Of a DNA stretch of 64,000 bases, positions 54,346 through 63,563 are shown piece by piece. Under the pieces are notes generated by a model. The model was not told the DNA's origin, did not search any database, and worked only from the letters and a program-made list of their open reading frames with translations. Origin of the DNA: Blastococcus saxobsidens DD2 (lineage in GTDB: Bacteria > Actinomycetota > Actinomycetes > Mycobacteriales > Geodermatophilaceae); assembly GCF_000284015.1 (NCBI RefSeq), contig NC_016943.1:2459541-2523540 (forward strand). Reading direction: 5' to 3'. Position 1 is the stretch's first letter. Every line of letters begins with the position of its first letter. Both the position numbers and the translations under genes were made by a program.

Positions 54346-55161
54346 GTGCCTTCCCACCCGGGGCTGCTCGAGTGCATCGAGCGGTACTTCGCCGCTGCAC
54401 CGTTGCCGGACGCGCGGATCGAGACGGCCGGGGCGCTCGACGTCCCGATCGCCGATCCGGCCTGGCCCTTCCCGGCCCGCCCCCGACGGGACGGCGATCC
54501 GGTCACCGTCGACGACATCCGCGCCGCCGTCGCGCTGCAGCAGGCCGCCGGCCTCCCGGCCGCCCTGGAATGGGTGCCCGAGTGCGCCCCGGAGGTCGGC
54601 GCCGCCGCCCGGGCCGCCGGGATGACGGTGGAGGAGCTGCCGCTGCTGGTGGCCGACGACCCGGTCGACGTGGTGCTCCCGGCGGGGGTCCGGCTGTTCC
54701 TGGTGGGCGGGGACGACCCCGAGCTGCCGCACTACCAGCAGGTGGCCACGCTCGCGTTCGCTCACCCGGGCGGTGCGGCCGACGTCGAGGAGGTGCTGCT
54801 CGACGACTCGGCCGAGGCCGCGCGACGCACCGCCGTGCTGCGGGAGCGGATCGCCGACGGTCGCACCGTCATGATCGTCGCCATCGAGCACGGCAAGCCG
54901 GTCGCGGTGGGCTGGCACCAGCCGGTCGACATCGACGGGACCGAGGTCAGCGAGATCGTGGGTATCGCGACCCTGCCGAGGCTCCGCGGGCGGGGCCTGG
55001 GCGCCGGCATCGCCTCCGCGCTGGCCGCGCACGCCCGGGAGACTGCCGACCTGGTGTTCCTGGTGGCTGGTGACGACGACGTCGCGCGGGTCTACGAGCG
55101 GATCGGGTTCGCCCGCATCGCCACCACCGGCGTCGCCGAGCTGCAGGCGCCGGGGGAGTGA
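54346..55161 (+). CDS. GNAT-family N-acetyltransferase
   Basis: 271 residues. The C-terminal GNAT domain (about 120-265) has the acetyl-CoA loop [20 protein letters not shown] and [19 protein letters not shown]. The N-terminal 110 residues form a degenerate first half. Substrate unknown. The leaderless arrangement fixes the start. Confidence 0.82.
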   Translation: MPSHPGLLECIERYFAAAPLPDARIETAGALDVPIADPAWPFPARPRRDGDPVTVDDIRAAVALQQAAGLPAALEWVPECAPEVGAAARAAGMTVEELPLLVADDPVDVVLPAGVRLFLVGGDDPELPHYQQVATLAFAHPGGAADVEEVLLDDSAEAARRTAVLRERIADGRTVMIVAIEHGKPVAVGWHQPVDIDGTEVSEIVGIATLPRLRGRGLGAGIASALAAHARETADLVFLVAGDDDVARVYERIGFARIATTGVAELQAPGE

Positions 55162-55174
55162 CCCGGCCGGCGGC

Positions 55175-56092
55175 TCACCTGTCGCCGGGGGTCTCGATGC
55201 CGGCGGCGATCGCCGCCCCGGCCGCGGTGAGGGCCCTGCGCGCGGCGCCGTAGTCCACGGACCGCGGGGCCTCGCTGAGCAGCACGACCACCCGGGAGCC
55301 GACCACGGCGACCGAGTGCAGATGCCGCTGGCCGTCGACGCAGCACATCCACCCCTGCTTCACGGCCGGATCGCCCGGGAGCGTGCCGAACAGGCCGAAC
55401 CGCTGGTCGAAGCCGTCGGCGGCCCGGGGTGTCGTCCCCCGCATCCAGCCCAGCAGCGTCCTCGCGTCGTCCGGGTGGGCGACCACCGGTAGCAACGCGA
55501 GGAACCGGGCCACGTCCTGCGCCGTCGTGACCGCCTGCCCCCACTGGCCGGGGATCTCAGCCGGCGGAGGGCCGGTGCCCGCCAGGTCGTAGCGCTCAGC
55601 CACGTCGCGCACCATCTGCGGGCCGTCGAACCACACCCACAGACGAGAGGCCGCCGGATCGTCCGACCGTCGGATCATGTCGCGCAGCAGGTCGGACTCG
55701 TCGGCCGTGAGCTCGATCGAGCCCTCGCGCGCCCGGGTGAGGATGTCCTCGGCCATGAACAGCTTGACCATCGATGCGGTCGGGAACGGCCGGCTGCTCA
55801 CCGGGCCGTTGTCGGAGCCGTACGCGGCCCGGCGGGCCGCGCGTGCCTCGACAGCGCGGATGCTGCCCTCGGTGGCACGAGAGTGCTGGCGGGCGACCAC
55901 GACGGCGAGTGTGCCGGACCGCCCGTAGTCGCGCACCGCGTCGGCCACGAGGCTGTCCGGAGGCCGGCCGCCGGCCGTGGCGCGCCCAGGGGCGGCCGGC
56001 AGCAGGGCGAGCAGGTGGACACCGGTCAGCAGGACCGCGAGCAGCGCGATCCTCGCGGACCGGGATCGGCGTGACGCAACTGGATGTGGCAC
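55175..56092 (-). CDS. Exported serine hydrolase, class A beta-lactamase-like
   Basis: 305 residues. A signal peptide or anchor (about 12-40: SARIALLAVLLTGVHLLALL) is followed by a class A beta-lactamase-like domain. The nucleophile motif is TASMVKLF (SxxK, about residue 105), the second motif RSDDPAAS resembles SDN, and the third reads KQGW in place of KTG. The changed third motif argues against true beta-lactamase activity; a cell-wall hydrolase or inactive homologue is as likely. GTG start at 56092. Convergent with the GNAT gene. Confidence 0.75.
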   Translation of the reverse strand: MPHPVASRRSRSARIALLAVLLTGVHLLALLPAAPGRATAGGRPPDSLVADAVRDYGRSGTLAVVVARQHSRATEGSIRAVEARAARRAAYGSDNGPVSSRPFPTASMVKLFMAEDILTRAREGSIELTADESDLLRDMIRRSDDPAASRLWVWFDGPQMVRDVAERYDLAGTGPPPAEIPGQWGQAVTTAQDVARFLALLPVVAHPDDARTLLGWMRGTTPRAADGFDQRFGLFGTLPGDPAVKQGWMCCVDGQRHLHSVAVVGSRVVVLLSEAPRSVDYGAARRALTAAGAAIAAGIETPGDR

Positions 56093-56202
56093 TCCGGACT
56101 TCTACCCGGCGGCCAGCAGGTCATCCGCCGATGCTCCGGCCGTCGGGAGCCGGCGGGCGGTCCTGCCGCTGCGCAGTCGGGCAGGTGCTCAGCGGCAGGA
56201 TC

Positions 56203-56748
56203 TCACGGCTGCTCGTAGGTGAGGACCATCGTCGCCCGCGCGAGCGTGTGGAAGAACAGGTTGAAGCCGAGCACGGCGGGCGTGGTGTCGGCGTCGACGT
56301 CCAGCCGGTCGGTGTCGACCGCGTGCACCACCACGAAGTACCGGTGCGGGCCGTGCCCGGCCGGCGGAGCGGCGCCGACGTAGCCGGCGAAGCCGCCGTC
56401 GTTGCGCAGCTGGAGCGCCCCGTCGGGCAGCTGCGGGGAGTCCTTGTCGCCGGCGCCGGAGGACAGCTCGGTGACGGGGGCCGGGATGTTGGCGACGGCC
56501 CAGTGCCAGAAGCCGCTGGCGGTGGGGGCGTCGGGGTCGTACACGGTGACGGCGAAGCTCCTGGTGCCCTCGGGGAAGCCCGACCAGGACAGCTGCGGTG
56601 AGCGGTCCTCGCCGCCGGCGCCCATGACGCCGCTGACGTGCGGCATCGGCAGCACCTGCCCGTCGGTCACGTCGCTGCTGGTGACGTCGAAGCCCGGTAC
56701 CTGCGGCAGGAAGTCGTACGGGTTCGGCGGGGTGGGCCGGTCGGCCAT
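56203..56748 (-). CDS. YbhB/YbcL-family PEBP-like protein
   Basis: 181 residues of the phosphatidylethanolamine-binding/Raf-kinase-inhibitor-like family. [38 protein letters not shown] carries the DPDAP and HW pocket motifs; [15 protein letters not shown] is the second motif. ATG 56748 follows GAGGAGG. Likely cytosolic; ligand unknown. Confidence 0.88.
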   Translation of the reverse strand: MADRPTPPNPYDFLPQVPGFDVTSSDVTDGQVLPMPHVSGVMGAGGEDRSPQLSWSGFPEGTRSFAVTVYDPDAPTASGFWHWAVANIPAPVTELSSGAGDKDSPQLPDGALQLRNDGGFAGYVGAAPPAGHGPHRYFVVVHAVDTDRLDVDADTTPAVLGFNLFFHTLARATMVLTYEQP

Positions 56749-56917
56749 GGTGGTCGCCTCCTCGGTAGTGGTGGAACGGCTGGTCGGATGCGCGCGCCGT
56801 CCTCCGTCGGACCCTAGGCAGCCGAGGACGGCGGCGCCCGTCGACGGGGGCCGCCGCAGAGATACCCCGGGATGGGGGACCGCAGGTTCCGGAGACGTGG
56901 ACCGGGCTCGTCGCCGG

Positions 56918-56923
56918 TAGCGT
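56918..56923 (+). promoter_or_regulatory. -10 box of a leaderless promoter for the HAD-GH65 operon
   Basis: TAGCGT, six bases, GTG 56930. Confidence 0.6.
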
Positions 56924-56929
56924 CGCACC

Positions 56930-57679
56930 GTGGCCACTCCGCGATCGGTCGGTCTCCCCGACGGCGTCCGTGCCTGCCTGTTCGACCTCGACGGCGTCCT
57001 CACCCGCACCGCGACGGTCCACATGGCGGCCTGGAAGCGCACCTTCGACGAGTTCCTGCGCTCGCGCGACCCCGGGGCGCCGGAGTTCTCGCAGGAGGAC
57101 TACAACCTGCACGTCGACGGCAAGCCACGGGCCGACGGGGTGCGGGACTTCCTCGCCAGCCGGGGCATCACCCTGCCCGAGGGTGGCCCTGACGACCCGG
57201 CCGACGCCGCCACCGTCCAGGTGGTCGCGAGCCGGAAGAACGAGCTGGTGCTGGCCGAGCTCGACGAGCACGGGGTCGAGGTCTACGCGGGCTCGATCCG
57301 CTACCTGCGTGCCGTGCGGGACGCCGGGCTGGCGACGGCCGTGGTGACCGCCTCGGCCAACGGCGAGCACGTGATGCGGGCCGGTGGGTTCGCCGACCTG
57401 ATCGACGTCCGGATCGACGGGGTCGTGGCCAAGCGCGACCAGCTGCGCGGCAAGCCCGCCCCCGACACGTTCCTCGCCGGTGCCCGAGCCCTCGGCGTCC
57501 CACCGGAGGAGGCGGTCGTGTTCGAGGACGCCCTCGCCGGGGTGGCCGCCGGACGGGCGGGTGCCTTCGCCTTCGTGGTCGGGGTCGACCGGGTCGGGCA
57601 CGCCGGCGGACTCCGGGAGTCCGGCGCCGACGTCGTGGTGCAGGACCTCGCCGAGCTGCTGGGGGAGGAGGGCGGGTGA
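56930..57679 (+). CDS. HAD-family beta-phosphoglucomutase-like hydrolase
   Basis: 249 residues. HAD motif [21 protein letters not shown] (both nucleophile and acid/base Asp), motif [10 protein letters not shown], motif III Lys in [13 protein letters not shown] and motif [15 protein letters not shown]. The cap region and partner gene match beta-phosphoglucomutase, which converts beta-glucose 1-phosphate to glucose 6-phosphate. The stop overlaps the GH65 start (GTGA), so the pair acts together: phosphorolysis then mutase. Confidence 0.88.
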   Translation: MATPRSVGLPDGVRACLFDLDGVLTRTATVHMAAWKRTFDEFLRSRDPGAPEFSQEDYNLHVDGKPRADGVRDFLASRGITLPEGGPDDPADAATVQVVASRKNELVLAELDEHGVEVYAGSIRYLRAVRDAGLATAVVTASANGEHVMRAGGFADLIDVRIDGVVAKRDQLRGKPAPDTFLAGARALGVPPEEAVVFEDALAGVAAGRAGAFAFVVGVDRVGHAGGLRESGADVVVQDLAELLGEEGG

Positions 57680-60090
57680 CCGAGGGCCGGGCCTCGTTCC
57701 CCATCGAGCCCTGGGCGCTGACCGAGGTCGGGCTGGACCATGCCTCCCTCGCGGTGCACGAGTCGGTGTTCTCGCTGGCCAACGGGCACATCGGGATGCG
57801 CGGGTCGTTCGAGGAGGGCGAGCCGGTCGCCGTCCCCGGTACGTACCTCAACGGGTTCTACGAGCAGCGGCCGCTGCCCTACGCCGAGGTCGGCTACGGG
57901 TTCCCTGAGCAAGGCCAGACCGTCGTGAACGTGACCGACGGCAAGCTCATCCGGCTGCTCGTCAAGGACTCGCCGCTGGATCTGAACTACGGCGAGATCA
58001 TCGACCACCGGCGGACTCTCGACCTGCGGGGCGGGGTCCTCCGCCGGGCCACGGAGTGGCGCTCCCCGGGCGGGCGGACGGTGCGGATCACCAGCACCCG
58101 GCTGGTCTCCCTGGTCCGCCGGTCGGTCGCGGCCATCCAGTACCAGGTCGAGGTCACCGACGACCTGGGTGACCTGTACGTGTCCCTGCAGTCGGACCTG
58201 CTGGCCAACGAGACCGCCGGCCAGAGCAGCGTCGACGGCGATCCCCGGGCGGCGGCCGCGCTGGCCGAGCCGCTGGAGTGCGAGCTGGCCGTCGGGCGTG
58301 GCCGGCGGGCGGTCCTCGTGCACCGCACCAAGCGCAGCCGGCTGCGAGTCGCCGCCGGCATGGACCACGTGATCGAGATCCCCGACACCAGCACCGAGGA
58401 CCTCGAGGCCAGCGGTGACCTCGCCCGCTACGCCCTTGCCGCCCGCATCCCGCCGCACGGCGTGCTGACGCTGACCAAGTACCTCGCCTACGGCTGGTCC
58501 TCGCGCCGGTCGGCCCCGGCGGTGCGCGACCAGGTCGAGGGCGCTCTGGCCACCGCCAAGCTGGCCGGGTTCCAGCGCCTGCTGCGCGAGCAGCGCGAGC
58601 TGCTGGACCAGCACTGGGAGGACGCCGACGTCGAGATCGAGGGCGACGACGAGCTCCAACAGGCGGTACGGGTGGGCATGTTCCACCTGCTGCAGGCCGG
58701 CCTGCGCGGGGAGCGGCAGCCGATCCCGGCCAAGGGGCTCACCGGCCCCGGTTACGACGGCCACACCTTCTGGGACACCGAGACCTACGTGCTGCCGGTG
58801 CTGACCTACACCGCTCCGCAGGCGGTCCGGGACGCGTTGCGCTGGCGGCACTCGATCCTCGACAAGGCGCGGGAGCGCGCCCGCGTGCTGGGCATGCAGG
58901 GGGCGGCCTTCCCCTGGCGCACCATCCGCGGCGAGGAGACCTCCGGCTACTGGCCGGCGGGGACGGCGGCCTTCCACATCAACGCCGACATCGCCGACGC
59001 GGTCGTCCGCTACTTCAACGCCACCCTGGACGACGACTTCGACCGCGACTTCGGCACCGAACTGCTCGTCGAGACCGCCCGGCTGTGGGCCTCGCTCGGC
59101 CACTTCGACACCGAGCACGGGTTTCGCATCGACGGCGTGACCGGCCCGGACGAGTACACGGCCGTGGTCGACAACAACGTGTACACGAACCTGATGGCGC
59201 AGCGGAACCTGCGCGAGGCGGCCGCGGCGGCGCGCCGTCAGCCCGACGTGGCCGGCCGGCTCGAGGTGTCGGAGGACGAGGTGGAGACGTGGCTGCGCGC
59301 GGCCTCGCTGATGGCGGTGCCGTACGACACCCGGCGCGGGGTGCACATGCAGTCCGACGGCTTCACCCACCACGAGGAGTGGGACTTCGAGAACACCCCG
59401 CGCTCGGACTACCCGCTGCTCCTGCACTACCCGTACTTCGACATCTACCGCAAGCAGGTCACCAAGCAGGCCGACCTGGTGATGGCGCTGCACCTGCGGG
59501 GTGACGCCTTCACGCTCGAGGAGAAGATCGCCGATTTCGCCTACTACGAGGCCCGCACCACCCGGGACTCGTCGCTGTCGGCGAGCCAGCAGGCCGTGGT
59601 CGCCGCCGAGACCGGGCACCTGCAGCTCGCCTACGACTACTGGGCGGAGGTGGCGCTGACCGACCTGCAGAACCTGCACCTCAACTCCGGTCACGGCCTG
59701 CACATCGCCTCGCTGGCAGGCGCCTGGACCGTCGCCGTGGCCGGGTTCGGAGGGATGCGCGACCACAACGGGGAACTGGCGTTCGCCCCGCGGCTGCCCC
59801 CGCGGATCACCCGGCTCTGCTTCCGCATGGTCTACCGCGGGCGCAAGCTGACCGTGACGGTGGAGCCGGCACGGGCCACCTACCGGCTGGTCGACGGCGA
59901 TCCGCTGGACATCCGCCACCACGGGCGGCAGGTGACCGTCGACCACGAGGACGTCGTGCTGGACATCCCCGCGCCGCCGGACGTCGAGCCGGTCTCCCAG
60001 CCACCGGGGTGCGAGCCCCGGCGGCGGACCCGGTCCCGGAGCACACCGGCCGTGCGTCCGTCGGCGAAGGACAGCGAGCGGCTCAGCTGA
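57676..60090 (+). CDS. Glycoside hydrolase family 65 disaccharide phosphorylase
   Basis: 804 residues. N-terminal beta-sandwich (about 1-280; ESVFSLANGHIGMRGSFEEG), (alpha/alpha)6 barrel (about 320-700) with HTFWDTETYVLPVL, the general acid Glu493 in GVTGPDEYTAV, and the phosphate-binding KQADLVMALHL; C-terminal sheet to about 760. It phosphorolyses an alpha-glucoside such as trehalose, maltose or kojibiose to beta-glucose 1-phosphate. The last 40 residues are Arg/Pro/Ser-rich and look disordered. Coupled to the HAD gene; which sugar is not determinable here. Confidence 0.9.
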   Translation: MTEGRASFPIEPWALTEVGLDHASLAVHESVFSLANGHIGMRGSFEEGEPVAVPGTYLNGFYEQRPLPYAEVGYGFPEQGQTVVNVTDGKLIRLLVKDSPLDLNYGEIIDHRRTLDLRGGVLRRATEWRSPGGRTVRITSTRLVSLVRRSVAAIQYQVEVTDDLGDLYVSLQSDLLANETAGQSSVDGDPRAAAALAEPLECELAVGRGRRAVLVHRTKRSRLRVAAGMDHVIEIPDTSTEDLEASGDLARYALAARIPPHGVLTLTKYLAYGWSSRRSAPAVRDQVEGALATAKLAGFQRLLREQRELLDQHWEDADVEIEGDDELQQAVRVGMFHLLQAGLRGERQPIPAKGLTGPGYDGHTFWDTETYVLPVLTYTAPQAVRDALRWRHSILDKARERARVLGMQGAAFPWRTIRGEETSGYWPAGTAAFHINADIADAVVRYFNATLDDDFDRDFGTELLVETARLWASLGHFDTEHGFRIDGVTGPDEYTAVVDNNVYTNLMAQRNLREAAAAARRQPDVAGRLEVSEDEVETWLRAASLMAVPYDTRRGVHMQSDGFTHHEEWDFENTPRSDYPLLLHYPYFDIYRKQVTKQADLVMALHLRGDAFTLEEKIADFAYYEARTTRDSSLSASQQAVVAAETGHLQLAYDYWAEVALTDLQNLHLNSGHGLHIASLAGAWTVAVAGFGGMRDHNGELAFAPRLPPRITRLCFRMVYRGRKLTVTVEPARATYRLVDGDPLDIRHHGRQVTVDHEDVVLDIPAPPDVEPVSQPPGCEPRRRTRSRSTPAVRPSAKDSERLS

Positions 60091-60856
60091 TCAGCCAGCG
60101 GGCGCCCAGCGCGAGCGCCCCGACGTCGACGACGAGGAAGAAGCCGACCCAGAGCGCAGCCGGGAGACGGGTCAGGCGGGCGAGCTGGTCGGCGTCGGAG
60201 TCCGGTGCGGCCCGGCGGCGCCGGGCCCCGTGCAGCTCCAGCACCGCGCGCGGCGCGGCCAGCAGCAGGAACCAGGTGGCCACCGCCCCGAACAGCGCCT
60301 GGCCCGCCGGCGGCAGCCACCAGGTGGCCGCGAAGACGATCCCGCCGGTGGCCAGCACCGACCACAGGCCGTACCAGTTGCGGATCTGGACCAGCAGCAG
60401 CGCCAGGAGGGTCAGCAGAACCCAGAGCAGGCCGACGGCGTGGCCCGCGGCCAGGAGCGCGGCCGCGCCCAGGCCGAACAGTGCCGGCCCGGTGTAGCCG
60501 GCCGCGCAGGTGAGCACCATGCCGATCCCGGTGGGGCGGCCGGCGGAGACGGTCAGCCCGGAGGTGTCGGAGTGCAGCCTGATGCCGGCCAGCCGGCGGC
60601 CTACGGCTGCGGCCACCAGGCCGTGCGCGCCCTCGTGGGCGATCGTCACCACGTTGCGGGTCAGCCGCCACGCCGCGGGAGAGCCGACCAGGAGGGCCGC
60701 CGCGGCGGCGCTGCCCCAGAGCAGTGCGGGGGACAGGTCGGGGACCGTCGCGCTCACCTGCGCCCACCAGCGCTGCAGCCGATCCAGGGTGTTCCCTCCT
60801 CGCGCCCGCGCCTCGCCGCTCAGGGGCGAACGGGACGGTCCGCATCCGGTGGCCAT
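60083..60856 (-). CDS. M50-like membrane metalloprotease-type protein
   Basis: About 257 residues with five to six hydrophobic helices. The zinc motif HEGAH (in NVVTIAHEGAHGLVAA) lies near the start of the second helix region, as in peptidase M50B-like family. A second typical Asp motif is not obvious. The start is uncertain: ATG 60856 or GTG 60859, or an internal GTG at about 60757. The C-terminus overlaps the GH65 gene convergently by eight bases. Possibly an intramembrane protease; substrate unknown. Confidence 0.68.
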   Translation of the reverse strand: MATGCGPSRSPLSGEARARGGNTLDRLQRWWAQVSATVPDLSPALLWGSAAAAALLVGSPAAWRLTRNVVTIAHEGAHGLVAAAVGRRLAGIRLHSDTSGLTVSAGRPTGIGMVLTCAAGYTGPALFGLGAAALLAAGHAVGLLWVLLTLLALLLVQIRNWYGLWSVLATGGIVFAATWWLPPAGQALFGAVATWFLLLAAPRAVLELHGARRRRAAPDSDADQLARLTRLPAALWVGFFLVVDVGALALGARWLIS

Positions 60857-60859
60857 CAC

Positions 60860-60957
60860 TGCGAATATCGACCGTTATCCCTAACATTAAAGTAAATAAA
60901 AGACGCTGTTGCAGCCGGCACGCCCACTACCGAAAAAACCGCAGCAACACCACGGGA
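60860..60957. other. AT-rich patch in otherwise GC-rich DNA
   Basis: Includes TTATCCCTAACATTAAAG, then TAAATAAAAG and a run of six A. Such composition is very rare in this window. It lies immediately upstream of the M50-like gene and before the eroded region to the right, so it may be a promoter/UP element or a scar of inserted DNA. Confidence 0.5.
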
Positions 60958-61152
60958 TCAGTTGCCGGGCTTGACCGCCTTGCCGCGTTCACGTTCGGCG
61001 TCGTCGGCCTCGTAGACGCCCGGTGTCGCCGTCGCGGTCCCGCCGTCGTCGGCGCCGGGGGTGACCGGCGCGTCGATGAGGTCGTCCGGCCCGGGGGAGG
61101 GGGTGCCCCCCGGCTCGCCCCTGTGGTCGGTGTCCGGTCGCGCCTCGCTCAT
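60958..61152 (-). CDS. Small acidic hypothetical protein
   Basis: 64 residues, hydrophilic: MSEARPDTDHRGEPGGTPSP, many D/G/T, ending ERERGKAVKPGN. ATG 61152 is preceded by AGGAGGA, a strong ribosome-binding site, which supports real translation despite low complexity. Not recognised; probably disordered. Confidence 0.55.
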   Translation of the reverse strand: MSEARPDTDHRGEPGGTPSPGPDDLIDAPVTPGADDGGTATATPGVYEADDAERERGKAVKPGN

Positions 61153-61225
61153 CGGTCCTCCTGGTCTCGGTCTGCTCGCTCCGAGGGGCGCTACCCGCCG
61201 GGCGGCGCGGGAACCGGCGGACCGG

Positions 61226-61586
61226 TCACAGCTGCTGGGTCAGGTTCACCGCGTTGCCATCGGGTTCGGTGACGTGAGCGACTCGCTGCCCCCAGGCATG
61301 TCGTTCGACCCGGACGGCGCGGTACCGCCGAGACCGGCGACGCGGGGAGGAGTGCGTCGACGTCGGGCACCTCGACGCTGAGCAGCACCCGGCCCGGGAA
61401 GCCCGTCCTGACCGCGGAGTCGGCCGTGAGCCCGAGCTCGGAGGTCCCCAGGCGCAGCCCGAGGTAGAACAGCGGGCCCTCCTCGGGGAAGCGGTCGGTC
61501 TCCTGCGCGTCGAGCAGGCCGACGTAAAAGAAGCGCAGCCGCTCGATGTCCGGGGTGACCAGGATGGGTTGCACGGTGGCGGGCAT
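61226..61586 (-). pseudogene. VOC/glyoxalase-family gene broken by two frameshifts
   Basis: The frame starting at ATG 61586 reads as a normal VOC protein for about 80 residues (QPILVTPDIERLRFFYVGLL, PLFYLGLRLGTSELGL, VLLSVEVPDVDALLP). At about 61343-61347 the protein-like reading moves to a second frame (RVAGLGGTAPSGSNDMP). At about 61289-61296, in a C-run, it moves to a third (WGQRVAHVTEPDGNAVNLTQ) and ends at 61226. Two single-base losses explain this. Unbroken, it would be a typical 120-residue VOC protein. Sequencing error in GC runs is the alternative. Confidence 0.7.
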
Positions 61587-61658
61587 GCACGGCTCCGGGG
61601 AAGGGATGGCCGATCGGTCCTGCCGGTTTCGACCGTCCGGGCCGCCGGGAGTGAGCGG

Positions 61659-62250
61659 TCAGTCCTGACGGGTGAACAGCCAGCGGGCGAAGACGGCGTC
61701 CTGGTAGAGCTCCGTGCACCACAGGACGGAGAGCCGGAAGGTTCCCGGCGGCACGACCAGGATCGGGCTGGCGTCGGTGGCGGCGTCGTCGTCCAGCCGG
61801 TCCGACGACGGCGTGGGGCCGGGGGACTCGGGAAGGAGGAAGGCGCCGTCCTCGCCTGTCCCGTCCAGCGCCGCGCTGATGAACGCCAGCCGGCCGCTGG
61901 GCACCGTCACCAGGTCGCCGAGCTGGTCGTCGGCCGCCGGGAACCGCAGGGCGGCGTCGAGCGTGCCGCGGTAGTCACCGGCGCTGGCCTGCACGACGGC
62001 GACGCTGCCGTCCTCGCCCCGGAAGACCTCCAGCCACCCCTCGTCACCGACCTCCGGGTCGGTGAGGACGACGGCCGCGGTGCTCCGATCCCAGCGGGAT
62101 GCCGGTCAGTTGGTAGTCCAGCTGCGGCACCAGGGCCTCGTAGGCCTGGTCGGAGAGGCCGCGCCAGGCGGGGAGCAGGTCGCCGTCCAGGGCGAGGAAG
62201 GGCTCGCCGTTGGTCCAGCAGCGGCCGACGTGCGTCCAGGCGGGTGGCAT
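61659..62250 (-). pseudogene. Hypothetical gene with one frameshift
   Basis: ATG 62250 with a good GGGAGGATGG site opens MPPAWTHVGRCWTNGEPFLA and runs to about QLDYQLTGIPLGSE. Near 62081-62086 the protein-like sequence shifts frame and continues TAAVVLTDPEVGDEGWLEVF, then through GDYRGTLDAALRFPAADDQ to RWLFTRQD at 61659. Joined, it is about 197 residues, not recognised. The frame change may be real decay or an error; the neighbouring VOC gene is also broken. Confidence 0.55.
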
Positions 62251-62272
62251 GCCGCCATCCTCCCGGAGCGGC

Positions 62273-62352
62273 TCAGCCCGCGTCGGCCGCGACGATCTTC
62301 TGCAGCGCGCGGACGTGACCGCGGTAGGCGCGGGTGCCCTCCGGCGTGAGGG
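62273..62352 (-). pseudogene. C-terminal tail of a MarR/winged-helix regulator without its N-terminus
   Basis: On the minus strand TPLTPEGTRAYRGHVRALQK followed by IVAADAG and a stop. The LTPEGRRAF-x-HV-x-AL pattern is the end of a winged-helix regulator. Upstream (62353 onward) the sequence is unrelated and includes the toxin-antitoxin operator, so the head of the gene was probably lost when that pair inserted. Confidence 0.5.
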
Positions 62353-62428
62353 GCGTTTCCGTATTGGAAGCAGTAGCGCCGAGTCTTCTGCACGGAATCC
62401 ATCACCGCACCGGACCTCCGCCAGGCCC

Positions 62429-62453
62429 CTTGACTTAGTCCGACCTAGTCAAG
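62429..62453. promoter_or_regulatory. Operator candidate of the Phd-VapC pair
   Basis: CTTGACT and AGTCAAG form a perfect 7-bp inverted repeat over 25 bp. Inside are two near-direct repeats, GACTTAGTC and GACCTAGTC. It ends twelve bases before the antitoxin start, the usual site for autoregulation by antitoxin dimers. Confidence 0.6.
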
Positions 62454-62464
62454 ACGATGATCCG

Positions 62465-62710
62465 GTGACGCGGACCGTGAACGTGCACGAGGCGAAGACG
62501 CACCTGTCCCGGCTGCTGGAGGCGGTCGAGGCGGGAGAGGACGTCGTCATCGCGCGGGCCGGCAAGCCGGTCGCCCGATTGGTGTCCGCCACCGTGCGGA
62601 CCGCGCCGCGCACCCCCGGGTCATGGCGGGGGTGCGGCTTCGTCGCCGACGACTTCGACGAGACGCCCGAAGACCTGATCACCGCCTTCCACGGTGACAT
62701 CAACCCGTGA
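62465..62710 (+). CDS. Phd/YefM-family antitoxin
   Basis: 81 residues. The N-terminal DNA-binding part TVNVHEAKTHLSRLLEAVEA, then GEDVVIARAGKPVARLV, is typical of Phd/YefM. The C-terminal ADDFDETPEDLITAFHG is the toxin-binding tail. GTG 62465; the stop overlaps the toxin start (GTGA). It should repress its own promoter through the inverted repeat at 62429 and neutralise the PIN toxin. Confidence 0.88.
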   Translation: MTRTVNVHEAKTHLSRLLEAVEAGEDVVIARAGKPVARLVSATVRTAPRTPGSWRGCGFVADDFDETPEDLITAFHGDINP

Positions 62711-63081
62711 CCCTGTTGCTGGACACGCACGTCCTGCTGTGGTGGATGTTCGACGACGACCGGCTGACATCGGCGATGCGGGAAGCGATCTCCGACCCCG
62801 CGACATCGGTCGCGGTGTCGGCGGTCTCCGCCTGGGAGCTGGCGATCAAGGCGGCGCTCGGAAAGCTGGCGATCCCGGATGACCTGACCGAGGAGATCCA
62901 GCGACAGGGCTTCGCCGCCATCCCGGTAACCGTGGAGGACGGTGTGGCGGCCGGCGCGCTACCGCGACACCATGCCAATCCTTTCGACCGGATGCTGATC
63001 GCTCAGGCTCTGCGACGGGGGCTTGTTCTCGTGACGGCGGATCGACGTTTCGCCGACTACGACGTCCCGACTCTGGCCTAG
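62707..63081 (+). CDS. PIN-domain toxin (VapC-like ribonuclease)
   Basis: 124-residue PIN domain with the four acidic metal ligands: Asp6 (LLLDTHVLLWW), Glu44 (SAWELAIKAALGKL), Asp94 (HHANPFDRMLIAQA) and Asp112 (VTADRRF). These toxins cut specific RNAs when freed from the antitoxin. The LLDTHVLLWW start and Phd partner place it in the type II group often mobile between strains. All ligands are intact, so it is likely active. Confidence 0.88.
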   Translation: MTLLLDTHVLLWWMFDDDRLTSAMREAISDPATSVAVSAVSAWELAIKAALGKLAIPDDLTEEIQRQGFAAIPVTVEDGVAAGALPRHHANPFDRMLIAQALRRGLVLVTADRRFADYDVPTLA

Positions 63082-63494
63082 TAGTCGGACGGTCGGAGGG
63101 GGACTCCAGAGGGGCTTCTCATCGATGAGTTGACATAACGTTGATTATCGGCGCGCAGCCACGAGTGCGGGAAAGGGGTTGTCGATCTTGGCGGACTCGC
63201 TGATCGCTGTGCCGAACCGGCGGGCGTTCACGAGTCACCGCCACCGTCCTCGTCGCCGCACCGCGCCATGCCGTCCGCGACGATCTCCGCAACGGCCGGT
63301 CCGACCGTGGCCGCGACGGCGGATGGCCACCGGTGACCTCGCCCGCCGGTGTGCGACTCCCCCGTCATGATCATCGACGATCACGATCGTCCGTGCCCGC
63401 CGCCGGGCGCCGGATCGTCGTCCGGGCGACCCGTGGTGCATGGCGGGAATCTCCGGAGGTAGCTCTGCCCTACAGGCTGGGGCTACCCTCGATA

Positions 63495-63507
63495 CGTCAC
63501 TGTGACG
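63495..63507. promoter_or_regulatory. Palindrome CGTCACTGTGACG upstream of the lipoprotein gene
   Basis: Perfect 6-bp arms with a single central T, 51 bases before the -10 box at 63558. A TGTGA half-site is included, so a CRP/FNR-type protein is one candidate. Confidence 0.4.
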
Positions 63508-63557
63508 CAACCAGTGCCGTGCCCGTCGTTCGACGGGCGGTCGACCGTCGCCGTTCG

Positions 63558-63563
63558 TAGGGT
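63558..63563 (+). promoter_or_regulatory. -10 box of a leaderless promoter for the small lipoprotein
   Basis: TAGGGT, six bases, ATG 63570. Confidence 0.55.

Noticed and set aside
55175-56092. Beta-lactam resistance gene
   Set aside because: Although SxxK is present, the KTG motif is KQG and the second motif is atypical, so resistance cannot be claimed.
62353-62428. Possible tRNA or attachment site next to the toxin-antitoxin pair
   Set aside because: I tried both strands and could not build a cloverleaf or find a duplicated core sequence.
63179-63370. Possible GGDEF remnant reading DSLIAVPNRRAF
   Set aside because: Twelve residues only, followed by Arg-rich nonsense. Too short to support a pseudogene call.
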